This document shows, one piece after another, positions 28,176-38,674 of a stretch of 64,000 nucleotides of DNA. The first letter of the stretch is position 1. Each line of letters opens with the position of its first letter. Source of the stretch: Bacillota bacterium (lineage in GTDB: Bacteria; Bacillota; Clostridia; Monoglobales; Firm-18); assembly GCA_022706765.1 (NCBI GenBank), contig JAKJBX010000006.1, positions 41,616 through 105,615 on the forward strand. Direction: 5' to 3'. A model generated the notes under the pieces. That model saw only the letters and a list, made by a program, of their open reading frames with translations. It had not been told where the DNA came from and did no database searches. Both the position numbers and the translations under genes were made by a program.

Positions 28176-30548
28176 TTATTCCTCTTCCATCCTCGTCTGC
28201 GCCGGGTGGAAGTCGTTGTTCATCAGCATTTCGTTCCACTGGGCACGGGTGATCAGCACCTCGCGGGGCTTTGTGCCGTCAAACCTGCCGATGATTTTGC
28301 GCTCCTCCATCTGGTCGATCAGGCGCGCGGCACGCTGGTAGCCCACCTTTAAGCGCCGCTGATACATCGCCACGCTCGCCTGTCCCGCCTCGATCGCCAT
28401 GTCGATCGCCTGCGGAAGCAGCTCATCCGCCTCGCCGCCTCTATCCTCATTCGCCATCTGGCGTTCACCCGCGCTCTCGATCTGTTCCAAAACATCCTGA
28501 TTATATTCCGCTTCGTTTTGACCCTTCACGAACGACACGATGTTCTCGACCTCTTTGTCCGTCACGAATGCGCCCTGCACACGCACGGGCTTTGACGCGC
28601 CCATGGGGTAATACAGCATATCGCCCCTGCCCAGCAGCTTTTCCGCGCCGCCCATGTCGAGGATCGTACGGCTGTCAACGTACGACGACACGGCAAACGC
28701 GATCCTTGACGGGATGTTCGCCTTGATGATGCCTGTAATAACATCAACAGACGGTCTTTGGGTCGCAATCACCAAATGCATGCCCGCCGCCCGCGCCATC
28801 TGCGCCAAACGGCAGATGCTGTCCTCAACGTCATTGGGGGCGACCATCATCAAATCGGCAAGCTCGTCGATGATGATGACGATCTGCGGCAGCTCGTCGA
28901 TGTCATTTTCCCGTGCATAAAGGTTATAACCCTTGATGTCACGCACATTGTTGTCGGCAAACAGCTTATAGCGGTTGGTCATTTCCAGCACCGCCCACTG
29001 CAATGCGCCCGCCGCCTTGCGGGGGTCTGTGACAACGGGGATCAAAAGGTGCGGAATGCCGTTATAGATGCCAAGCTCGACGACCTTGGGATCGACCATC
29101 ACAAGCTTGACCTCATGCGGCGCCGCCTTATAGAGAATACTGGTGATCAGCGTATTGATACAGACCGACTTGCCCGAACCCGTCGAACCGGCAATCAGCA
29201 TATGCGGCATTCGGGCGATATCCGCCACGATCGGCTTGCCGGCGATGTCCTTGCCGACGGCAAAAGCGAGGCGGCTTTGGAAGCGTGAAAACTCGGGCGA
29301 GCCGACGACCTCACGCACATTGACGTTGCTCTGAAACTCGTTCGGCACCTCGATGCCGATTGCCGTCTTGCCGGGAATAGGCTCGATGCGGATGCCCGTT
29401 GCGGCGAGGTTTAAGGCGATGTCGTCCGCCAGATTGGTGATTTTACTGATTTTAACGCCCGCATTGGGCTGCAATTCATAGCGTGTGATGGTGGGACCTT
29501 TACTGTAATCCACAATCCTTGCGTCGACGCCAAAGCTTTTTAAGGTGTCGATCAGCTTTTTCGCCGTGCGCTCCAATGCCTCCTCCGCCAATGCGGACGG
29601 CTTTTCCGGCTCACGCAAAAGACTGAGCGGCGGGAATTTATAGTCGACACGGTCGTTGACGACCTCAATTTCAACAATTTGAGGCTCCTCACGTTTCTTC
29701 CTTTTGGGTAGGAGCGCCACCTCGGTCGCCACGTCGATCGCCTCGCTGATCGCCGCCTGATCGGGTTCCTGCGTCGCCTGCACCTCGGACTGCACCTCCG
29801 ACTGCAAGTCAATCGGGCTGTCGCCCTTTTTCTTCGTCTTTTCTTTTTCATCCCCGGGGAAATCCGAGAAGTCCTTTTCAAAATCCAGGATCTGCTTTTT
29901 GAGCTTTTTGAGCTCGCGCTTCATCTGCGGAGGCATATTGGCAGGAGTTTCGGCTTCGGAGTCGGCACCGTCATCCTCTTCGTCCTCGTCAAACTTGTCC
30001 TTGATACCGCTCCACAGGAGGTTGAAAACCCTGACCAACGAAATGTTGAACACGATAATGAGCAGCACCAAAAACAGCGCCGCCACCAAAATGATGCTGC
30101 CGACATAGCCGAGCGGTCCGACCAGCAGCTGCATCAGTATCCCCCCGACAAAGCCGCCGCCCTTGCCGAGCGTGCCCAGTTCCCAATAGTCGGCGCCCTC
30201 GGGATGTGCGATCAGGTGCCACATCACGCTCATCACGATCACAAAAAGCCCGCAAAGCCAATATTTTGCACGGTATGTACGGAGATCCCGCTTGACGATG
30301 AAATGCACCGCCGAAGCGATAATGATAAAGCACAAAAGATAGGCGGGCAGCCCAAAAAGACCCATGGCAATTTCCTTGACGGCTTGTCCGACCTTGCCGC
30401 CGGCAGCCGAAAAGAAGCTGATGGCGATAAAAATGCCAAAAGCGATCAAAGCTATGCTGATGATCTCATAGTTCACGTTGTGGTGCTTGCGGTATTTCCT
30501 TTTGGGCGCAGCGGGCGCCGCCGCGCGTTTGGTGACCTTGCGTGCCAT
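28176..30548 (-). CDS. FtsK/SpoIIIE DNA translocase
   Basis: A 790-residue, membrane-anchored hexameric motor that pumps DNA through the division or spore septum. It has four N-terminal membrane helices (about 25-175) and a charged linker (about 185-300, acidic [11 protein letters not shown]). The ATPase follows with Walker [10 protein letters not shown] and Walker [14 protein letters not shown]. The C-terminal gamma winged helix ([15 protein letters not shown]) reads chromosome polarity sequences. The first residues are unusually basic/Ala-rich. In spore formers this is SpoIIIE; it could equally be the vegetative SftA/FtsK. It heads a minus-strand run with uppP just upstream. Confidence 0.96.
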   Translation of the reverse strand: MARKVTKRAAAPAAPKRKYRKHHNVNYEIISIALIAFGIFIAISFFSAAGGKVGQAVKEIAMGLFGLPAYLLCFIIIASAVHFIVKRDLRTYRAKYWLCGLFVIVMSVMWHLIAHPEGADYWELGTLGKGGGFVGGILMQLLVGPLGYVGSIILVAALFLVLLIIVFNISLVRVFNLLWSGIKDKFDEDEEDDGADSEAETPANMPPQMKRELKKLKKQILDFEKDFSDFPGDEKEKTKKKGDSPIDLQSEVQSEVQATQEPDQAAISEAIDVATEVALLPKRKKREEPQIVEIEVVNDRVDYKFPPLSLLREPEKPSALAEEALERTAKKLIDTLKSFGVDARIVDYSKGPTITRYELQPNAGVKISKITNLADDIALNLAATGIRIEPIPGKTAIGIEVPNEFQSNVNVREVVGSPEFSRFQSRLAFAVGKDIAGKPIVADIARMPHMLIAGSTGSGKSVCINTLITSILYKAAPHEVKLVMVDPKVVELGIYNGIPHLLIPVVTDPRKAAGALQWAVLEMTNRYKLFADNNVRDIKGYNLYARENDIDELPQIVIIIDELADLMMVAPNDVEDSICRLAQMARAAGMHLVIATQRPSVDVITGIIKANIPSRIAFAVSSYVDSRTILDMGGAEKLLGRGDMLYYPMGASKPVRVQGAFVTDKEVENIVSFVKGQNEAEYNQDVLEQIESAGERQMANEDRGGEADELLPQAIDMAIEAGQASVAMYQRRLKVGYQRAARLIDQMEERKIIGRFDGTKPREVLITRAQWNEMLMNNDFHPAQTRMEEE

Positions 30549-30557
30549 AGCAATCTC

Positions 30558-31382
30558 CTAAAATACTGACATAATAATCGTGATAACGCCGGCCGCCCAG
30601 CAGTAGTATGCAAAATACTTAAACTTCCCCCGGCTGAGCATCTTCACCAAAAATTTGATAGCGATGATGCCGCTCGCCGCCGCAACAACCATCCCCAAAA
30701 CGTATTGGAGCGGCGTTGCCGAAAGTCCGTCGCCCGACAACATATCGGGAACGGAGGTGACCATCGCACCCAATACGGCAACGATGGACATCAAAAGCGA
30801 CAGCTTAACGGCAAATTCCTTTTTGAGCCCCGAGAGCACGCCGCCGAAAATCGTTGAGCCGCTCCGCGAAATGCCCGGCAAAATGGCAAAAAGCTGAAAT
30901 ATTCCCACAATCAACGCCTTTTTAAAAGGTGTATTGTTTTCATCATATTGTCCGCTGACGACCTTATCGGTTAAAAACATAATCACGCCCGTGACAAGCA
31001 GCGCACAGCCCACCCAAAGCGGCGACGAAAACACCGTCTCGATTTTGCTTTTAAACAAAATAACCACAAAAAGCGGCAATGTCGCCACGACCAGCAGCGC
31101 CAAAAGGCGGCGGCTGCCGGATTTAAAATCGAACCTGCCCCTGAAAAGGTCGCCGAGGACGGCAAAAAACGCCTTGAACAGCCCGACGACGTCCTTCCAG
31201 TAAAAGAAGAACACCGAAACCAGCGTACCCATATGTAAAAGGATGTCGAAAACCAAATATTCCTCACCGTTTTGCAGCCCCAGCAGACTCTGGAAAATCA
31301 CTAAATGACCCGAGCTGGAAATCGGCAGAAACTCTGCAAGACCCTGCACAAGCCCTAAAATTACCGCACTGATATTTGTCAC
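30558..31382 (-). CDS. uppP: Undecaprenyl-diphosphatase
   Basis: Dephosphorylates undecaprenyl pyrophosphate at the membrane, recycling the lipid carrier for peptidoglycan; it also gives bacitracin tolerance. It is 274 residues with about seven membrane helices. The BacA motifs are GLAEFLPISSSGHL (13-26) and PGISRSGSTI. It lies between the HIT gene and ftsK, all on the minus strand. Confidence 0.97.
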   Translation of the reverse strand: MTNISAVILGLVQGLAEFLPISSSGHLVIFQSLLGLQNGEEYLVFDILLHMGTLVSVFFFYWKDVVGLFKAFFAVLGDLFRGRFDFKSGSRRLLALLVVATLPLFVVILFKSKIETVFSSPLWVGCALLVTGVIMFLTDKVVSGQYDENNTPFKKALIVGIFQLFAILPGISRSGSTIFGGVLSGLKKEFAVKLSLLMSIVAVLGAMVTSVPDMLSGDGLSATPLQYVLGMVVAAASGIIAIKFLVKMLSRGKFKYFAYYCWAAGVITIIMSVF

Positions 31383-31404
31383 GTTCTTTTCCCCCTATGC
31401 CTTA

Positions 31405-31746
31405 TTAACCTGGCGGCCATTGCAGACTGCGTCCGCCCAGCAGATGAAAATGCAGGTGCCCCACCGTCTGCCCGCCGTCGTTGCCGCAGTTGTTCACGAT
31501 GCGAAAGCCGCTTTCGGCAACGCCGAGCCGCCCGGCAAGCGACGCCGCCACTTCAAATATATGTGCGACGATGTGCGAATTATCACCTGTAATGTCGTTT
31601 GCCGATGCGATATGCGCCTTCGGCACGATCAGCACGTGAACGGGCGCCTCGGGCGAAATGTCGTGAAAGGCGATCACCTGCTCGTCCTCAAAAACAACTT
31701 TGCTCGGAATCTCCTTTGACGCGATTTTGCAGAAAATACAATCCAT
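31405..31746 (-). CDS. HIT-family (HINT-like) nucleotide hydrolase
   Basis: A 113-residue histidine-triad protein starting DCIFCKIASKEIPSKVV, with the catalytic HLHFHLLGG. HINT-type enzymes cleave phosphoramidates such as AMP-lysine or nucleotide conjugates; the physiological substrate is uncertain. It lies directly downstream of alaS. Confidence 0.94.
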   Translation of the reverse strand: MDCIFCKIASKEIPSKVVFEDEQVIAFHDISPEAPVHVLIVPKAHIASANDITGDNSHIVAHIFEVAASLAGRLGVAESGFRIVNNCGNDGGQTVGHLHFHLLGGRSLQWPPG

Positions 31747-31755
31747 TTTAACACC

Positions 31756-34389
31756 TCATTTTAGCTGACCTTCGACCACGGCGTATGCCGCCTGCAAAGC
31801 CTCGTTGATTTTTGACGCATCCTTGCCGCCCGCCATGGCGTTGTCCGGCTTACCGCCGCCTCCGCCGCCGGCGATTTTAGCGACCTCACGGACAATACCG
31901 CCGGCGTTTACACCCGCCGCAACGGCGGACTTCGCCGCCATCGCCACAAAATTCACCTTGCCGCCGTTTGCCGTCGCCAAAACAATGACGGCGCCGGGCA
32001 CCTTGTCACGCAGCTTGTCTCCGAGTGTTCTAAGTCCCTCCGTATCCAAATCATCCATCCTGCCGGTGATGACCTTGACATCCCCGACAGACCTTGCGAC
32101 GCCGATCAACTCATCGATCGAGCCGCCTGCCAGCTTACTTTTGAGCATTTCTATCTCACGTCCCGCCGCTTTGAGCTCCGCTAACACGCCCTCCGCACGG
32201 CTCACCACATCAACCGGGTTTGTCTTTAAGACTGCCGACAGCGTTTTGAGCCGCTCCTCTTCCTCGCGCAGAAGCTTTAACACATTTGCGCCGGTCACCG
32301 CTTCGATCCTGCGGATGCCCGCCGCAACGCCGCCCTCACGCACGATTTTGAAAAGCCCGATTTGCGCCGTGTTGCCGATATGACAGCCGCCGCAAAGCTC
32401 CGCGGAATAGCCGCCCATCTTAACAACACGTACAATACTGCCGTACTTTTCGCCGAACAGTGCGGTCACGCCCTCGTTTCTCGCTTCGTCAATGGATTGA
32501 TATGATATGTCAACCTGCATCGCACGCAGGATTGCCGTATTAACCGCATCCTCGACCTTTAACAGCTCCTCCTCTGTTACGGGCGAAAAATGTGTGAAGT
32601 CAAAACGCAGATAGTCGCTGTCCACAAACGAGCCGCTTTGTGTAACATGGCTGCCAAGCACGTCACGCAGCGCACGCTGTAAAAGGTGGGTGGCGCTGTG
32701 GTTGCGTGAGGTGGCAAGCCGCTTGGCTTCGTCTATCCTTGCTGTGACCGTATCGCCGACGGCAAGCTTTCCGTCCTTTACCGTAACCATATGCAGGATT
32801 TTGCCGCCCGGCAGCTTTTTGGTATCCGTCACGGCAGCATTTGCGCTGCCCTCCAAAACACCCGTGTCACCCGCCTGACCGCCGCTTTCGCCGTAAAACA
32901 CAGTCTTGTCAAGGACAACCGCCGCCTGCTCGCCCGATGTTATGCCATCTGTAAAGGCATTATCCTTTACAATAGCCAAAACTTTAGCGTCACAAACAAA
33001 ATTGTCATAACCGGTAAATTCGGTCGGCTCGTTGCCAAGCTGTCCGAACACGCCGTCGTCCCAGCCTGCGCCCTCAGCCTCGCTCCTTGCCGCCCTCGCA
33101 CGCTCACGCTGCTGCTGCATTCTCGCCTCAAAGCCCGCCATATCAACGTCCATTTGGCTCTCCTGCACAATTTCGAGCGTCAGGTCTATCGGGAAGCCAA
33201 AGGTGTCGTACAGCTTAAAGGCATTGTCACCCGAAAGGGTGGTTTTGCCCTGTTTTTTGATGTCGGCAATGTAGTCGCCAAGTATCGCAAGACCCTGGTC
33301 GATGGTCTTGTCAAAGCTCTCTTCCTCCGTCAGCACAACTTTTTTGATATAGTCCGCACGCTCGGCAAGCTCGGGATATGCCTGTTTGTTTTCAGCGATG
33401 ACGGTGTCGACCACCTCATACAGGAAAGTATGTTTGACGCCCAGCAGCTTTCCGTGGCGTGCCGCACGCCTGAGCAGCCTGCGCAGGACATAGCCCCGTC
33501 CCTCGTTTGACGGGATAATGCCGTCGCTGATCATAAAGGTCGTCCCCCGGATGTGGTCGGTGATGACACGCAGTGAAACGTCGCTCTCGGCGCCTTCGCC
33601 GTATTTAACGCCTGAAATACGGCTGATGTGCGCCATGATGTTGCGGACGGTGTCCACCTCAAACAGGCTGTTCACACCCTGCATGATCGCCGCAAGACGC
33701 TCCATCCCCATACCCGTGTCGATGTTCGGGTTGGCAAGGCGGTTATAATTGCCCTGCTCGTCCTTGTCAAACTGTGTAAAGACCAAATTCCAAAACTCCA
33801 CAAAGCGGTCGCAGTCGCAGCCGACGGCACAGTCCGGGCTGCCGCAGCCGTTCTCGGCGCCACGGTCAAAATAGATCTCGGAGCAAGGACCGCAGGGACC
33901 CGTACCGATTTCCCAAAAGTTATCCGCCTTGCCCAGCTTCACGATGCGGTCGGGCGCGACGCCGACCTCCTTCGTCCAAATCTCTCCCGCCTCGTCGTCT
34001 TCCTCATATATGCTGACCCATAGCCTGTCCACGGGTATCTTCATTTCCTTTGTGATGAACTCCCACGCCCACGCCGTCGCCTCATGCTTGAAATAGTCGC
34101 CAAAGCTGAAATTGCCCAGCATTTCAAAGTAAGTCCCGTGCCTTGCGGTCTTGCCCACACGCTCGATGTCAGGCGTCCGAATGCATTTTTGGCAGGTGGT
34201 CACCCGCTTTGAGGGCGGAACCTCCTTGCCCGTGAAATACGGCTTTAACGGCGCCATACCGGCATTTATCAACAAAAGCGAATTGTCATTTTGCGGAACC
34301 AGCGGAAAGCTCGGCAACCGCAAATGACCCTTGCTTTCAAAAAACGAAAGGTATCTCTCCCTTATCTCGTTCAGCCCCATTTTCTCCAT
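31756..34389 (-). CDS. alaS: Alanyl-tRNA synthetase
   Basis: Charges tRNA-Ala and edits mischarged Ser/Gly. It is 877 residues, full length. The class II catalytic core opens with [17 protein letters not shown], the editing domain has [13 protein letters not shown] and CGGCHIG, and the C-terminal DHHA1-type domain has the glycine-rich [18 protein letters not shown] 34389 is chosen; ATG 34380 (GGAG three bases away) and the TTG at 34407 are alternatives. No T-box is seen upstream, only a simple promoter. Confidence 0.97.
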   Translation of the reverse strand: MEKMGLNEIRERYLSFFESKGHLRLPSFPLVPQNDNSLLLINAGMAPLKPYFTGKEVPPSKRVTTCQKCIRTPDIERVGKTARHGTYFEMLGNFSFGDYFKHEATAWAWEFITKEMKIPVDRLWVSIYEEDDEAGEIWTKEVGVAPDRIVKLGKADNFWEIGTGPCGPCSEIYFDRGAENGCGSPDCAVGCDCDRFVEFWNLVFTQFDKDEQGNYNRLANPNIDTGMGMERLAAIMQGVNSLFEVDTVRNIMAHISRISGVKYGEGAESDVSLRVITDHIRGTTFMISDGIIPSNEGRGYVLRRLLRRAARHGKLLGVKHTFLYEVVDTVIAENKQAYPELAERADYIKKVVLTEEESFDKTIDQGLAILGDYIADIKKQGKTTLSGDNAFKLYDTFGFPIDLTLEIVQESQMDVDMAGFEARMQQQRERARAARSEAEGAGWDDGVFGQLGNEPTEFTGYDNFVCDAKVLAIVKDNAFTDGITSGEQAAVVLDKTVFYGESGGQAGDTGVLEGSANAAVTDTKKLPGGKILHMVTVKDGKLAVGDTVTARIDEAKRLATSRNHSATHLLQRALRDVLGSHVTQSGSFVDSDYLRFDFTHFSPVTEEELLKVEDAVNTAILRAMQVDISYQSIDEARNEGVTALFGEKYGSIVRVVKMGGYSAELCGGCHIGNTAQIGLFKIVREGGVAAGIRRIEAVTGANVLKLLREEEERLKTLSAVLKTNPVDVVSRAEGVLAELKAAGREIEMLKSKLAGGSIDELIGVARSVGDVKVITGRMDDLDTEGLRTLGDKLRDKVPGAVIVLATANGGKVNFVAMAAKSAVAAGVNAGGIVREVAKIAGGGGGGKPDNAMAGGKDASKINEALQAAYAVVEGQLK

Positions 34390-34430
34390 TGCATGTTCAC
34401 ATCCCAATTATTATTGTTTTCACTTAAAAT

Positions 34431-34459
34431 ATTGTATATTTTTTCTATGATAATGTCAA
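34431..34459 (-). promoter_or_regulatory. alaS promoter
   Basis: On the minus strand TTGACA (34459-34454), 17 bp, TACAAT (34436-34431), 42 bp upstream of the alaS start. Confidence 0.7.
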
Positions 34460-34554
34460 GGAATTTATCTGAATTTTCAACGTGTGGCCTTGTCCTTCAA
34501 AATGCGATGAACGCCGTATACCGTGTCCCTGCCGCAAACAACTTTTAAACAGTA

Positions 34555-34578
34555 AAAAAGCGCCTTGCGGCACTTTTT
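34555..34578. terminator. Terminator between ogt and alaS
   Basis: AAAAAGCGCC-TTGC-GGCACTTTTT, a stem with one mismatch, ending in a T-run on either strand. It isolates alaS from the upstream ogt transcript. Confidence 0.65.
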
Positions 34579-34599
34579 AGGTGCGAAATCGAACCCCTT

Positions 34600-34628
34600 T
34601 GCCAAGGAATGGATGAATTATTTTGCAC
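34600..34628. repeat. Dispersed CCCTTTGCCAAGGAAT motif, copy without a large palindrome
   Basis: The conserved core starts CCCTTTGCCAAGGAATGGAT and continues GAATTA. Only a small TTTTGTGCAAAA palindrome follows, unlike the copies at 2181, 13307, 46230 and 55456. Confidence 0.6.
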
Positions 34629-34675
34629 AAAAACAACGCCTTTTGCCTGTCTTTTATCAGTCGTTTGAGGGTCGG

Positions 34676-35215
34676 TCAGAGCGCCGTGCCTTTCGCCGGT
34701 ATGAATAACCCGGAAATATCCACGCCTTCCAATTCAAGCAACTGAATTTTTTTGTCGATGCCTCCGGCATAGCCCGTCAGACTTCCGTTTGCGCCGACTA
34801 CCCGATGACAGGGAATAATAATGGAGATAGGGTTATGCCCCACAGCCCCGCCGACCGCCTGACCCGACATGCTTGGTCTGTTCATCGCGACCGCTGCCTT
34901 CCTTGCAATCTCTCCGTAGGTTGTGACCTTGCCGTAGGGAATCCGGCATAAAATATCCCATACAATCTGCCGAAATGTCCAGCCGGCAGGCGCTAAGGGC
35001 AGGTCGGAGATCGCAGGCTTTTTGCCCGCAAAATACTTATCCAACCATTCCTTTGCGGCGGCAAACACAGGCAGGGCATCGCTTTGTGCCATAGCCTCCG
35101 CTACAGTGCCGCCGAAATATTTTTGCCCCTCCAGCCACAGACCGACAAGGTTTTCACCATCGCTGCCGAGCGTAATCGGTCCGACGGGCGAGGAATAGTG
35201 TGTCGAATAATACAT
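34676..35215 (-). CDS. ogt: Methylated-DNA--protein-cysteine methyltransferase
   Basis: A suicide repair protein that removes the alkyl group from O6-alkylguanine onto its own cysteine. It is 179 residues with the active-site PCHRVVG, the helix-turn-helix arginine-finger region (YGKVTTYGEIA) and GYAGG. This is the stand-alone Ogt form without an Ada regulatory domain. It precedes alaS but is separated from it by a terminator. Confidence 0.95.
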   Translation of the reverse strand: MYYSTHYSSPVGPITLGSDGENLVGLWLEGQKYFGGTVAEAMAQSDALPVFAAAKEWLDKYFAGKKPAISDLPLAPAGWTFRQIVWDILCRIPYGKVTTYGEIARKAAVAMNRPSMSGQAVGGAVGHNPISIIIPCHRVVGANGSLTGYAGGIDKKIQLLELEGVDISGLFIPAKGTAL

Positions 35216-35262
35216 CTCTTATGCTCCTTACAACGTATTTTTGGTCCATGACGCCGATACGC

Positions 35263-35949
35263 CTATCCGACCTGAGGATCGGGGTCGGCATCCAACGTAA
35301 CAAAATAGTCGTATAATGGCATCAGGAATTCAAAGCCCCCCACAAGGCGGTCAGCTAATTCCGGTGAAAAAAGCTCCATGCCATTGCGTTGATGATGGAT
35401 TAATGAAAAGGATTTTTTATTGTACCATACGGCTGTTTTAGGGGTAGGCGCCACCTTTTTCCTGACATACTCAGGACCGTCCAAAACAAATTCTTCCTGC
35501 GTTTCAAGAGGCGCAACGCGTCTTTCAAATTGCCGGGGAGCTTTGTCAATGCGTGCCCGGAGCTTTGCCATAGTGGCAGGCTTTGCCTGGTAATAACCCA
35601 GTCCGTAGCTCCAGCTTTCAGGCGTCAGCTCAAACCAAAATACGGGGGTGGATGTCCACTCCTCGCTGGGTCGTTCAATGGAAAACCACAGATGATCCCT
35701 GTACGGGTCAGCGCCGTACAGACGTCTGGCATCCTTGTAAATGCGTGCAGTCTTATGGATAAAACCGCGGTCACCGTATTGACCGGTAAGCCGTTCAAAC
35801 ACTTCAAGCCCTAACGCTTTCATAGGATAGAGAAAATCGTGCCGATATTCATCCTTGTGCGCTTCAAACCAAGGTTTTCGGTTATTGAAACGGAGATTCC
35901 ACATAAAATCAATAGTGCGGGGGGAAAATCCTTCAAACATGTTCATCAC
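35263..35949 (-). CDS. DUF2461 family protein
   Basis: A 228-residue protein of the TIGR02453/DUF2461 family. Typical features are an N-terminal FSPRTIDFMWNLRFNNRKPWF (here split as FSPRTIDFMWNL and NNRKPWFEAHK), then FIHKTARIYKDARR and WFELTPESWSYGLGYY. The biochemical function is unknown. It lies upstream of ogt on the same strand. Confidence 0.85.
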   Translation of the reverse strand: MMNMFEGFSPRTIDFMWNLRFNNRKPWFEAHKDEYRHDFLYPMKALGLEVFERLTGQYGDRGFIHKTARIYKDARRLYGADPYRDHLWFSIERPSEEWTSTPVFWFELTPESWSYGLGYYQAKPATMAKLRARIDKAPRQFERRVAPLETQEEFVLDGPEYVRKKVAPTPKTAVWYNKKSFSLIHHQRNGMELFSPELADRLVGGFEFLMPLYDYFVTLDADPDPQVG

Positions 35950-36090
35950 CCTTATCTCTCATCATATCGTCCAATCGGCTGTGTTGGACTGACACTTGCG
36001 AACAGTATAATTCTGTAAATATCTCACAATAATTCCTCTGTAATCAGTTAATAAAATCGTGCTGTCTCTAAATGTTATTGGTACGCTGTC

Positions 36091-36372
36091 TTACAAACGC
36101 TTGTAACCTATAAGCTGATTCAGCTCGTTGAAGGTGCAGAAGGTCATATCGCCGAGTGTGCTGCCAGCGTTCTCATCCACTATGCCCAGCCTTGCGCCGC
36201 CGCCTTCGGGATGCCCTATACCTTTGGAGGACGAATACATATTACCATTATTATCATACGTGAATTGCATGATTTCGTCAAGCCCGTTTTTGCTCATCTT
36301 GCTTTCCCGCATCCTGTTGTTCAGGTCATAACGATAGGTGGTGACGTTGCCGAAATAGTCGGTAGTCTGCAA
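36091..36372 (-). pseudogene. Rhs/YD-repeat fragment
   Basis: About 93 residues of Rhs/YD-repeat sequence: TTDYFGNVTTYRYDLNNRM and FTYDNNGNMYSSSKG. A real Rhs protein has well over a thousand residues, with many such repeats and a toxin tip. Here there is no N-terminal part, no core shell and no toxin. It is a decayed leftover, next to repeat-like GAACTGTCCCCTTGAC sequence (36427-36470) on the upstream side. Confidence 0.7.
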
Positions 36373-36464
36373 ACAAGGGAAAAGCTGACCGTGTTACAGT
36401 CAGCTTCCCATCGCAACAGCGTTGTCAACAGAACTGTCCCCTTGACAAGGCACATCCCCAAGTG

Positions 36465-37781
36465 TCACGTCCCCAATGAGCCGCGCGATTGTTCCAGATC
36501 CTCCGTACCATTGCACAATATATCTTTATCTATTGTTCTCGCATAATTAAGAAGCCCGAACAATATCCAAAACAGCATCATAATACGCGAAAAGCTGAGT
36601 GGGTAGTCTGCGACGCCACAAAAAAGCTCTCCCGTAATTCCCGAAATGAGTGATGAGATGAATATTCGGATAAATTTGCTTTTTTTGCGAATACTTCGTA
36701 CTGCACATATTGCGTTGTGAATAACTGCACCGAAAAAAGTGACAACTCCAAATACACCCATTTCACACCAAATCTGGACAGGCAAATTGTGTGCATGAGG
36801 AAAACGGTAGGCAAGCTCCGGCGGCCAATAATTTTCGAGAACAAAGGCTTTCACCGTGTCTAATCCCAGTCCCGCGCCTAATATAGGGCGGTCTGCGATG
36901 AGTTTCAGCGCTGCGCCGGTCAGCAAGCCCCTGTAACTTATTGAGGTATCGTTTGGATTGAAAATAGTCAGCACACGTTCTTTTATGCTTACGGGAATAA
37001 CCGGAAACGTAATTGCGCCAAGCACTAATATAAAGGGAATTAGCTTAGGCTTCCAAAGCGCTGTGAAAATGAACATGCCGACAGCAAATCCAAACCATGG
37101 TCCGCGGGAATATGTCATTATAAGTGCTAAAAAACCAAGCATAAAAGCCACCGTGCCAAGAGTTATACGCCAACGCGATTTGCTGCCAAGAGCATATGCG
37201 GCAGTTACAGGCAAAAGCGATACCAGGGCGAAGCCATATACATTTGGATTGTCAAAAAACGCATAAACGCGCCCCGGCATGTTCGGGTTAACTGTCAGGT
37301 TAGTAAAGCTTTTGTTCGGTGCAATGCCTTGAACAGACTGAATGATTGCGTAAGCTGCCGTTATGATCATTCCAATCGCCGCGGAACCGAAAATACGCCT
37401 GATTTTTTCGTATGTAAACGCACTCATGCTTATGATGCCAACGATAAAAAGTCCGCTTAAACAGCGTGGCAGAAGGATCAAGCTCAGCTTCGGATTTGTT
37501 GAGACCGCAACCGAAAAAAACAGCGCAACAGCATACAGTGTGAGCCAAATATTTTCACGAAACCATTTGGGTAAGTTTCTTTTTCCTTCCGCCCAATTGA
37601 TGAAGCACATTAAAACAAACAAAAGCGCTATCACGGCAAAAAACAAATGATCAAACCTGAATTTGCCGATTTTTTTGTCCCACAACACTTGCGGCGAAAG
37701 CAGTATAAACAGCAGAATTGCAGAAAGAATGAAATCCAAACGTTTTTTTACCAATATCAGAACTCCGTAATTTCCCTCCAT
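36465..37781 (-). CDS. O-antigen ligase/polymerase-like membrane protein (Wzy/WaaL fold)
   Basis: A 438-residue protein with 10-12 predicted membrane helices and the periplasmic loop signature ending RPILGAGLGLDTVKAF ... FPHAHNLPVQIWCE, typical of the O-antigen ligase family. In a Gram-positive it may polymerise or transfer an exopolysaccharide or wall glycan. ATG 37781 is open, but the TTG at 37754 (ACGGAG eight bases upstream) is a plausible start. No glycosyltransferases adjoin it. It is lower in G+C than the housekeeping genes and flanked by CCCAAGTGTC-type repeat scraps (36454, 37913), suggesting acquisition. Confidence 0.8.
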   Translation of the reverse strand: MEGNYGVLILVKKRLDFILSAILLFILLSPQVLWDKKIGKFRFDHLFFAVIALLFVLMCFINWAEGKRNLPKWFRENIWLTLYAVALFFSVAVSTNPKLSLILLPRCLSGLFIVGIISMSAFTYEKIRRIFGSAAIGMIITAAYAIIQSVQGIAPNKSFTNLTVNPNMPGRVYAFFDNPNVYGFALVSLLPVTAAYALGSKSRWRITLGTVAFMLGFLALIMTYSRGPWFGFAVGMFIFTALWKPKLIPFILVLGAITFPVIPVSIKERVLTIFNPNDTSISYRGLLTGAALKLIADRPILGAGLGLDTVKAFVLENYWPPELAYRFPHAHNLPVQIWCEMGVFGVVTFFGAVIHNAICAVRSIRKKSKFIRIFISSLISGITGELFCGVADYPLSFSRIMMLFWILFGLLNYARTIDKDILCNGTEDLEQSRGSLGT

Positions 37782-37953
37782 GATATCATCTCAATTCATA
37801 TGACATATTCCCTGTATGCATTAGGTATTAAGCAATTTATAACAAATGGGGCTATGCTTCAACCGATGAGGGTGTGATAATTAAAATATCATTGGTTACC
37901 CATGGGGACGTACCCAAGTGTCTCTATATCCAAAAGGAAATATTCTTTAATTT

Positions 37954-38643
37954 TTACTTTTGACCGTAATAAGCATTAGCGCCATGCTTTCTTAAAAAAT
38001 GCTTGTCGAGCAGCGTCTGAGGCATGGGCTTAATCTGAGGATTTAAGCTTTGCGCAAAAATAGCCATCATAGCCACTTCTTCCAAAACAACAGAATTATG
38101 AACCGCTTCCACAGCATCCTTTCCCCATGTAAACGGCGCATGATTTTTAACAAGCACAGCGGGAATTTGCGGTGCGCTTATTTCGCAGAAGGTTTCTGTT
38201 ATAACATGCCCTGTGTTTTTTTCATACTCTGATTCAACTTCCTCCCTACTCATTTCCCTTGTGCAGGGGATTTGCCCGTAAAAATAGTCTGCATGTGTGG
38301 TTCCGTAGGCAGGTATTCCAATACCTGCCTGTGCCCATGAGGTTGCCCAGCGGGAATGGGTATGGCAGATGCCCCCTATATCAGGAAAAGCTTTGTATAA
38401 AACAACATGCGTCGGAGCATCGGACGATGGTTTGAACTTTCCCTCAACCACATTACCGTCCAAATCAATAATGACAATATCCCCGGCTGTCATCACATCA
38501 TACTCCACGCCGCTTGGCTTAATGGCGACCAACCCGCTTTCCCTGTCTATACCGCTTACATTTCCCCATGTATAAGTTACAAGCCCCTTTTGGGGCAATT
38601 CCAAATTCGCCTGTAATACTTGTTCCTTTAATTTTTCCAGCAT
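37954..38643 (-). CDS. araD: L-ribulose-5-phosphate 4-epimerase
   Basis: A class II aldolase-fold enzyme that converts L-ribulose 5-phosphate to D-xylulose 5-phosphate. It is 229 residues from ATG 38643 (AAAGGATG upstream); the extra codons to 38772 overlap the kinase gene and are not coding. It shows [26 protein letters not shown], the zinc ligands HTHSRWAT and the third His in KNHAPFTWG. It is the last gene of the three-gene L-xylulose cassette and supplies the pentose phosphate pathway. Confidence 0.94.
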   Translation of the reverse strand: MLEKLKEQVLQANLELPQKGLVTYTWGNVSGIDRESGLVAIKPSGVEYDVMTAGDIVIIDLDGNVVEGKFKPSSDAPTHVVLYKAFPDIGGICHTHSRWATSWAQAGIGIPAYGTTHADYFYGQIPCTREMSREEVESEYEKNTGHVITETFCEISAPQIPAVLVKNHAPFTWGKDAVEAVHNSVVLEEVAMMAIFAQSLNPQIKPMPQTLLDKHFLRKHGANAYYGQK

Positions 38644-38674
38644 AATATGTCCATCCTTTTTTAAAATTCTTGGC

